A DNA stretch of 38,886 nucleotides from the NCBI GenBank assembly GCA_019649035.1, contig BMAT01010695.1, forward strand, positions 50,968 to 89,853. The letters run 5' to 3'. The position numbers and the translations under genes were made by a program. The notes below the pieces were generated by a model that was given only the letters and a program-made list of their open reading frames with translations, did no database searches and had not been told where the DNA came from. This DNA comes from Elysia marginata (Eukaryota; Mollusca; Gastropoda; Plakobranchidae). Below, one piece after another: positions 31,477-38,886 of the stretch (within the stretch, counting starts at the first letter, position 1; every line of letters begins with the position of its first letter).

Positions 31477-34400
31477 ATGGCAGATAAGGGATCACAGTTT
31501 TCAAAGATGACTTCACCTTGCAAGTCATCTCAGTTCTGTGCACGTTATTTGGGATCAAAGACAATGAATAAGTTGTACTCTCAAACAATGCAACCTTGGG
31601 TTATGGCAGAAGTGCGGAGGAGAAAGACGAGTGACCAGAATGTTGTCATTGATATTGTTGGGGAAACCTTGACAGTCCAGTCTGTGAGCTCAGAGTTTGC
31701 AGAGCCAAAAGTTCAGTTCCATCATCATCTGAGAGGGCTGACTCGATTTGCAAAGTTGCACCAAGATCCTTGCTGTTTTGCTTACCTGACCCGCTACCAG
31801 GCAAATGCTGACTTTGAGTGTCATGTATTTTTGGTTAGTGCAGAGGAAGTTGTAAGTGAAATCCAAAGTGAATCTAGAAACCAAAATTTAAGAGTGATAT
31901 GTAAAGAGTTCAAATATAGTCGTGTCAAGATAACCTTTACATATTGTTTTATTGTGAACATAAAAGGCCATTCAAACTGTTATAAAGTTACTACTGCCCG
32001 TGCGTGATGACAACGTTTAAATTTAACGTAAAGTTAAATCTCAGGTTTATAGGACTCCAATATTTACTCAACTAAAGCATTACAGGGCTTGCCTTCCAAA
32101 TTAAAGACCATCTGTAAAATTTAACTATATCTGCATATTATTTTTTCATTGTTATTATATTTGAGGCAGCATCCATTTTAAAATGAAAAAAAAACTGCAT
32201 TGATATCAGAGAAAGTAGTAACATTTTGGTTACAGTTGTAAAAAGATAGGAGAGCTTTCACCCCCTCCATTATTGTTTCAGAAACTAAATATGTTGTGTA
32301 TAAAATAGAAAAGAATGTTTTTAAATAGCATAACATCAGATCACTTTGCAGTTTCAAAATTCCTTTAAATTGAATCTTTTTAAGTACTAAATTGTTTTGC
32401 AACCCTTCCAAATGAGTAGTGCTACATTTTTAGCTTCAGAATTTTAACTTTTTGAAATTTCTAACAATGTTTTATTCCAGAGTTAACAGGCATTAGAACT
32501 TATAAGATATTTATCACAATTCTTTAAAAAGATAACAGATTTTTGTTGGTTCAAAGAGGTAAGAACTTCAAGGACAAAATAATTGGGAAGAATATTTCAT
32601 CAAGGCTGTATATCTCATAGAACATGCAAAGAGTTAGTATTCGATAATAGGCCGAGTTTTTTTTTGAATACTGAAATGCTTGACTTGGATCTTGACATAT
32701 GAAATTTCACATGAGATTTTATTTTATCTATTCTGTCAAGATACCTGATATTTTCAAGGCAATCAGAGAAGCATCCAAGAGCATTCCAAGCAAAACTCCA
32801 AGTAGTGGTCAGTCTTTTGAAGAAGCTGCCACAGAGCAAAGTCACCAGGCTGGAGAACCAGACACCCATGAGCACACTCAGATGGATGCAGGGAATTCTC
32901 TGTTTGAGGTTTTACTTTTTATCTTTTAATCTTTTTTTTTTCAAAACTATAAAGCAATAAGAACGTTTTGAGTCATGCCTTTGCACTGGTTCTCTTGAAA
33001 TCAGTATATAATAAATTTGCCGTGTGACGATGTACTTTCATAACTCAAGATTTTGTACCATTTATCTAAGATGTGTCTTTTAGATGACTCTGCATGTTTA
33101 TTATAAATGATACAATTTTTCAATTAAAATTCTGTATTTTGGTATATTCAGGACTGCTGCAAATGTTGTATTTAATTTTAAATGCTCTTAATTATACAAG
33201 TTAAATTAAGTACAATTATTTAAAATTTCTATCTGTGGGTCTTTCAGAGGATTTGCAAAATCCTTTAAAAACTGTTATGATCACACACTTTTTAAATTTA
33301 TCCTTAATCTGTAATCTTTGCAGGTGAAAAATTTAGGTTATGCCAAAGTGGGAGGAAAGCGTGTGACCTCTGAAGTGATTGATCACCTGGCAGAGAAAAT
33401 GTTGTCTTTGCAAGAGGATCATTTAATGAGGCTACTGGAACAGAAAGAGCAGGCGAAGTTGGCAGAGGATGAAGCAGTAAATTATTTTATAGAAAACTAA
33501 GAAAAAAAAAAGCTTAAAAGAATCAACTGATGACTTTGAGGCTGTAAAAGGTAGTTTAACTTGAGAAAGGTTTAATGGCCTTGATGAAATAAGCTTCTTT
33601 CAGGCTGACTCGGATTTGACTTTCAGATGAGTGCTGTCAGTTGTTTTACACTAGTCTGTTGGACTAAGTCAGTTATTGCTAACTTAGTTACAAATGTGAT
33701 ATTCAGCACTAATCAAGAATGGTTAACATCAGATTTCAAATTCTTTTCTCTTCAATGACGTTAAATCTATAAGGTTATTTCTAAACAGCCTCAAATTTCC
33801 AAAATGCAAAACAAAGGAATGTGATCATGAATGATTCTTAATTTTTTTATTGTGGTTTTTCATGTTATTTATATAAAGCTTAAGAAGCACAGAGGGAGTG
33901 GGGCAAGCATTGATTCACTACCCGACCTTCGCGACCACTTTTTGACAGAGACAACATCTGATAACAAATTAAGAGAGCCAAGCAGCCTGCTGATTCAAAG
34001 GGGTCAGTAAATTTTCATACAAAAAATATATTTGAGTATTGGTAATATCCACATGTTCACCTTTCTTTTCTTTTTGACATTCAGCTAAATAAAGCAGTTT
34101 ACATATATTTTGTATCCATTCTAGTAATGTCAAAACAACTTAATCTATACTTTATTTCAAAACAATATATAACTCAAGTCGGGAATCGTAATTGAAAAAT
34201 TCACTAAAAAGACTGAATCAAACAAAGGGTGAGGTAATTTACAATTATGGACAGCGCAAAATAGTCGCTAGCAGCTTGAAATGTCTAGATTCGCCTGAAC
34301 TCCCATGTAGAACTCTGATGTGAATATATTTGGTTTGCTTGTTGACAACCCTGAATCAAATAAGGACATTGGTTTATGTCCACACACATATTACCCCCTA

Positions 34401-37400
34401 ACTGTTAGTTTCTTCATATTTTTTTCCTTCACATAATTAAATTAGAAAAAATAACAACAAAAAAGCAATGGACCTATTCTCGCAGACATAAACATTTGTT
34501 GTCAAGATTGTAATCACATTAAAGTCTTACATTATGCTAGGAAAGAAAGGGTTCCAGATACGAACCTAGGAACAAATTTCTGCAGTGTTTATGTAATTAT
34601 ATATATAGTATTGGCATTGCTTTGAAAATGTCATGCATCATGAAAAATGAAGATCAGCAAAGTAATTGCCTTAACACCTAAGTGACCAGAGCTGCAGCTC
34701 AATCCTCTACTCCAGGATCAGAGCTGCAACTCAATCCTTCCTATGGTTCTATAATTTGTTAGCAAACACTGATTTTATTTTTCTCAAAAATTAATATCCT
34801 ATGCAATGGTATTATAAATGTACTATGATGAGTAATGCTTCCTTGCAATGACTTTTATAGCTGTAAGTAAATTTTGTAAATTTTTGTGTGTTTTGGACTG
34901 CTTTCAGCTTTCAGCTGTTCTTCTGTAAACATAAACAATCACGTACATATGAGACCAACACAGCCCCATAATCAACAAATACAAAAGCAGAAAAACTTAA
35001 CGAAAATCGAAATTCAGTGTGAAACTAACCTCATGAAGTGCTAAAATCCACTTGAAAACACTCCATAAAGTATTCCAAAATAGATAAATACCCCAGTACT
35101 TGAGAGAATTATAACACAATAACCACCTACATTTGCTCAATTTCTAGATCCATATCTATATCTAGGTCTAAATTGCATTTTTTGGGCGATTTTTATTGAA
35201 TTTTAGCACACTATTATCTACATTGCATGTTGAGAACAGAACTTCTAAGTTCACAACAGCAGAAATTCTTTGACTTGGACTGGATTTGAATCAAATGTGG
35301 ATTTGAAAATCAAATGGACTTACAAATATATAGTCTCCGGTCCCTTCGCATAGGAAACTGTGACTAATATGTACGTCTCTCGTCCTTTCTAGATAGGAAA
35401 CTGTGACAAATATATATGTCTCCAGTCACTTGAGAGTTAAAAAATTGGTGAGGTTGTATTCTAGTCACTCACATCTATGTTTTAATTCTGTATCACTTTA
35501 GGAAAAGGGTGAGCAGTGGCTCAGTTTATATTGCGGTTCATCGATACTTGAGAGATCACAGGTTTGATCCCCAGTCTGAGTAGATCTTTATTAGCTTCCC
35601 TGTGCCCGCCCAGCTTTAAATGGGTAGCTACATCTCTTAAAACTGTGGAAATGAAGGTGGCAAGAAAAGCAGTGGCAATATCCTTACTCTTCCACATGCC
35701 GAGATTAACATGAACCATAATTTTTGTTCCTCAACACTCATATTGAGTTTAAAACGTAACTTTTACTTTTAAACATTGTGAGATTTTATTTAAGTGAGAT
35801 ATACTTATAATACAGTTTCAATTTTCAAATTTGACAGTTTATTATATTTGATGTTCTATTTGATAACCAGTTCGTGATGAATTTATTCTACTTTCTTTTT
35901 AAAGACTCAGGCACCTCCTCGCTCTTAAGCTCTGCAATTGATGCTGTTACTCGGCGCAGGCATTTCTCTCACCAAGATGTGCCAGCAAGAAGATCTTCAG
36001 GCAGTTCTGGGGAAGTTGCCTTTCATGACAGACAAAGACGTGCCAGTGGAGACCTGTTGCAACATAAAGGTAGAGACCTTAGTTGTTTTTCTTCTTAAAC
36101 TTCTTTCTCCCAAGGTCCTTTCAGTTGTTAACAGCTACCACCAGGTAGCAATTAGAGGATAATCTTGTTTGAGGATAAGAATGTATTTCATTCTGGTTAT
36201 TTCCATGATTCCTGTTTGTAGGCAATTATTTGATTTCCAACTAAAGTCTCTTTTTTATTCTCACAAGAAACTGTATTGGGCGAATTCCACTTAAAAATGA
36301 CATTGTACTTTTTTAAATTATAGAAAGAAAACTTCCCCTCCCCCACACACACACAAAAACGATACTTGTAGAGAGTTGTGAATGATAATCAAATTATTAT
36401 AATGATTATTTTTGGAAGCTGAAATAAATGGATTGTTCTAAATGTCAATGCCATTAACTGTGAAAACTGTGATCATTGAAAAACCAAGCAAAACAACCTT
36501 TGATTTTTAAGCACAAGACTTATGCTCAATTTATAAATGTGTCAAGACGAAAAGAATAATTTTTTTAGGCTGTCTGCTTAAATTTTGTTAACTACAAGTA
36601 TCTCAGCATAGAATAATGTCTTTTCCTGTCTTACTCAGATGGCCAGGGTCAGAGATCTCGTCATCCCAGTAGTGACTCGCAGGATCAAGATGAGCACAAT
36701 ATGGTGGTTGTAAGCGGTGTAGCCGAGGGTCAGACGTCTGGTTCTAATTCTGGCATTGCTCTCTTGCATATTGGTCAAAATGATCTGTCTTTGCTTAGCC
36801 TGGATACAAAGACCTACATCATGGAGAGCAAGTTCTCAAACATTTCTTTTGTGTCTCAGGTATTACATCTTCCGTGTCTTAAGTGTTCTAAACTTTAAAA
36901 AGCACATCTTTTTTTAATAGGTTGCAACTTATGAAGTGTATGATATTACATGTCTTGAAATGTCGAGCTTTTTATGGGGTGGAGCAGAGCAAACAATCAA
37001 AAAACTAATGAATGTCTAGGAAAAGGACAAAATCTTTGAAAGGAAAGTATGTGTGTGAGCAAAAATATTGATTTTGTTATTTGAAATTGTAATTTAGAAT
37101 GCTACTAAATTTTAATTTGTTGCATTAAGCCTATAAATGTACTGAAATGTCAAAGAAAAAGGCCAAGTGGAATTGCAAAAAACTTTGAGAACAATATTCA
37201 GTTGTCTTTTTTTTTCAATGTATTTTTATAAGAAACAGCAAGCATCATGAAATTGGATAAGAAAATGTATGTATTTTGCTACAATATTGTCATTTTTTAT
37301 GATTTTATTTTTTCCATCAAATGTTGCTTTTTTAGGGAAATCACAAGCAAGATGTATTCGGAATTGTTGCTAGATCAGCTGGTTCTGTATTCATATGTTA

Positions 37401-38886
37401 TATTCTCAAGTGCCTTAATGAATCTGTGGTAAGAACAAATATCTTAGAACCACTACTAATAAGGTTGATGTTTGTTTTTAAAAATACAAAAATATTACTG
37501 TTTTCTGTGTATAGGGAAGATTAACATAATCATGCAATAATATTGTGCACATATTATCTACTGAAAATTACAACGTTCAATGCAACTTGTGGAACTTGTT
37601 GTGATCAAACAGCTCCCCCTTTTTGGCAGGTATATCCTCACCATGAGAGATGCAAAACTATGGGCAAAACTTGTTTTTTTCACTGTATAAATAAGCTTTT
37701 TGAAAACAATAATCACTCAAATTGCTGCTTTCATGTTGGAATTTCACGTTACAGTAACTGAAGAAATCAAACCATCAATACAATATTGTCATGCAAACTA
37801 TAATAGGTGATTTCTTGAACAGAAAATAATCCTCTTGTATATCCTTTAAGTAGCTCTTAATTCCCCTTTGTGTGATTGAAGATATGTTAACCCTTTGAAC
37901 CCTGGTCCCCTGCACCCAAACAGCACCCTCCACCTGGCCTCCCAGAGGAAATTTGGCTATATTATGATATAGTAAGATCAAGTGTAACATTTATGCACAT
38001 TCCTCACTCAAAGTGTTCTGATATGATACAAAATAGTGTTTTGGCTTACCTTTATTGCCAATACTCCACTTTGTTGAGCCAGTCTGACTAGCATGCAGAG
38101 CCTCTTGTGACATACGCCCACCAGGTCTAGGTCTAGAATCAACAACACTACTACTGTAAGTCTAGATCTAGATCTATCTGAGCTACTAAAGTCAGAATCG
38201 TCAGGTTCATCACAAGAACTAACAAACTCTAGATCACTGTCTGGATAATTATCATCTAATTCAAGTTCCTCATCAAGATATAAAAAGCAAATCTCTGGCC
38301 TGTTCAGTTGAAATTCTAGGCTGTTTAGCACCAGAAGACCCTGGTTCCATACATCGCTTCATACTTGAAAACTTCACAAAACTTGAAAAAAAACGACATG
38401 AACTAGCTTCTGTTATGTTTGCTTTCATTTCTTCAAAGTCTACTTTCACTTCTTCACAGTCATTCAGGGGAAAATGTGCTTTTTTTCCTTCATTGGACTA
38501 TTGAAGACCAACCAAAATTGGAGGGGGTGTGGCTGCCCTGTCTAACGGGCATATGGTGTACAGGATCTATTGCCCTTGCCCGGTTAACCGGGCATACACT
38601 GGGCATACAGGTTCAGAAGATTAAGCTTTGAATTTTAACACAGTTTAAATATGGCATAGACTTTTTTTAACCTCAACTTGAACTGCTGCAAAATATTCTT
38701 TTCACTGTGTGCCAGGTATCAGAGGTGATGAACACACTGCAAGCAGCATTCACTTCAGCTTACAATAAGACTGGCAGCCAAGACTCCCCAGGAAACTCAG
38801 GGAATAGTTCAGGAGGCTCAGGGACTGGCCAGCATTCAGGAACATCCCAGCACTCTTGCCCCTCCTGCCCTCTCTATCAACTACAC
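31477..38886 (+). CDS. TBC1D1/TBC1D4: TBC1D1/TBC1D4 (AS160)-like Rab-GAP, 5' part
   Basis: The coding exons are 31477-31851, 32741-32908, 33324-33476, 33885-34002, 35905-36069, 36639-36859, 37336-37428 and 38716 to the edge. They give 488 in-phase codons; the gene continues to the right. PTB1 (about residues 15-205) has YLGSKTMNKL, MQPWVMAEVRRR, FHHHLRGLTRF and VIPDIFKAIREASK. PTB2 (about 345-450) has IGQNDLSLLSLDTK, NISFVSQGNH, VFICYILKCLNES and VMNTLQAAF, followed by a Gly/Ser-rich insert and CPSCPLYQLH, matching the human CEGCPLQSLH. The family's C-terminal TBC domain switches off Rab8/10/14-type GTPases; it is not in the window. Akt phosphorylation inhibits the vertebrate proteins. The linker at 288-338 here carries three RxRxxS motifs. 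The start ATG has a strong context (GCGCCATGG). Exon 2 has a weak donor (GTTTTA), and the exon 4 start could be 33885 or 33888. The N-terminal half cannot decide between the two vertebrate paralogues. Confidence 0.9.
34687..34737. repeat. Short direct duplication, 32-bp period
   Basis: CAGAGCTGCA, one variable base, CTCAATCCT occurs at 34687 and again at 34719, within intron 4 of the TBC1D1/4 homologue. Confidence 0.75.
35333..35427. repeat. Imperfect tandem repeat, about 42-bp period
   Basis: Units begin at 35333, 35375 and 35418 (partial). Each starts GTCTC and contains TAGGAAACTGTGAC followed by AAATAT- or TAATATG-like sequence. It lies in intron 4 of the TBC1D1/4 homologue. Confidence 0.7.
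35509..35725 (+). mobile_element. tRNA-derived SINE, same family as 22477-22745
   Basis: It starts GTGAGCAGTGGCTCAG and has a B-box-like ACAGGTTTGATCCCC. It shares the middle blocks CCCTGTGCCCGCCCAGC, AATGGGTAGCTACATCTCTT and AAAGCAGTGGCAATATCC with the nested copy in the LINE. It is more diverged and lacks the last 50 or so bases. It lies in intron 4 of the TBC1D1/4 homologue in the sense direction. Confidence 0.75.
35952..36047 (+). other. Exon 5 coding segment with two Akt-type motifs
   Basis: Positions 35952-35969 encode RRRHFS and 36030-36047 encode RQRRAS, both RxRxxS. A third, RSRHPS, is encoded at 36653-36670 in exon 6. The first aligns by position and sequence with the RRRHAS site between the PTB domains of vertebrate TBC1D4. 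Phosphorylation is inferred, not seen. Confidence 0.6.
37887..38331 (-). pseudogene. Possible piggyBac-like remnant in TBC1D1/4 intron 7
   Basis: On the minus strand an ATG at 38331 opens a 107-codon frame whose residues about 20-50 are strongly acidic (DEELELDDNYPDSDLEF, DEPDDSDFSSSD). This resembles the N-terminal region of piggyBac transposases. One frame over, the sequence reads GGRMSQEALHASQTGSTKW before a good donor GGTAAGCC at about 38050. The lower boundary is TTAACCCTTTGAACCC at 37887, a piggyBac-type end. No matching upper terminus was found and no catalytic domain is present, so this is tentative. It lies antisense inside intron 7. Confidence 0.3.
38578..38593. repeat. 16-bp perfect palindrome
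   Basis: GCCCGGTTAACCGGGC is fully self-complementary. Nearby GGGCATA repeats occur at 38547, 38590 and 38600. It lies in intron 7 of the TBC1D1/4 homologue, 122 bp before exon 8. Its role is unknown. Confidence 0.6.

Noticed and set aside
35938..36162. Second open frame overlapping exon 5 of the TBC1D1/4 homologue
   Set aside because: It is in the wrong frame. The exon 4 and 6 phases and the match to the family linker support the other frame.
1..38886. A new multi-gene system or cluster
   Set aside because: The three genes are conserved animal housekeeping or signalling genes in different orientations, separated by repeat-filled DNA. I found nothing linking them functionally beyond loose membrane-traffic and ubiquitin themes.

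Overview
This is a eukaryotic, AT-rich window whose genes are split by introns. It is probably from a mollusc, most likely a gastropod. The organism call is inference. It rests on three animal genes, abundant tRNA-derived SINEs, nonautonomous DNA transposons, and a dispersed CTAGATCT-type motif. Nothing looks bacterial, and I see no CRISPR array, operon or true tRNA/rRNA gene.

Layout: (1) 1-4401 is gene-poor. It holds a decayed non-LTR retrotransposon end on the minus strand (about 1740-2125) and a probable piggyBac-type MITE just before the first gene. (2) 4402-12896, plus strand, is a complete six-exon MITD1 gene. Every exon joins in phase and the product is 250 aa. Two of its introns carry pogo/Tigger-like elements with TA target duplications. 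One of these ends only 13 nt before an exon. (3) 12897-21996 has no recognisable gene. It contains a full-length-looking SINE, two other inverted-repeat elements, tandem repeats and G-rich tracts. (4) 21997-23153 is a 5'-truncated LINE with a YADD reverse transcriptase motif and a 10-bp target duplication. A 269-bp SINE with its own 14-bp duplication is nested inside it. (5) 23729-25375, minus strand, is an intronless-CDS F-box gene resembling FBXO33 (548 aa). (6) 25404-31436 is intergenic: microsatellites, assembly gaps, a piggyBac-type MITE, a pair of 257-bp elements with perfect 8-bp duplications, and a SINE. (7) 31477 to the right edge, plus strand, is the 5' part of a TBC1D1/TBC1D4 (AS160-type) Rab-GAP gene. 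Eight coding exons give 488 codons covering both PTB domains. The TBC catalytic domain lies beyond the window.

The three genes are not an obvious functional cluster. MITD1 acts with ESCRT-III at the end of cytokinesis, FBXO33 is a substrate receptor of an SCF ubiquitin ligase, and TBC1D1/4 controls Rab-dependent vesicle traffic under insulin/Akt/AMPK signalling. I found no convincing new multi-gene system. The most useful novel material is the set of transposon families with readable boundaries, a transposon abutting a splice site, and a cluster of three Akt-type motifs in the TBC1D1/4 homologue.
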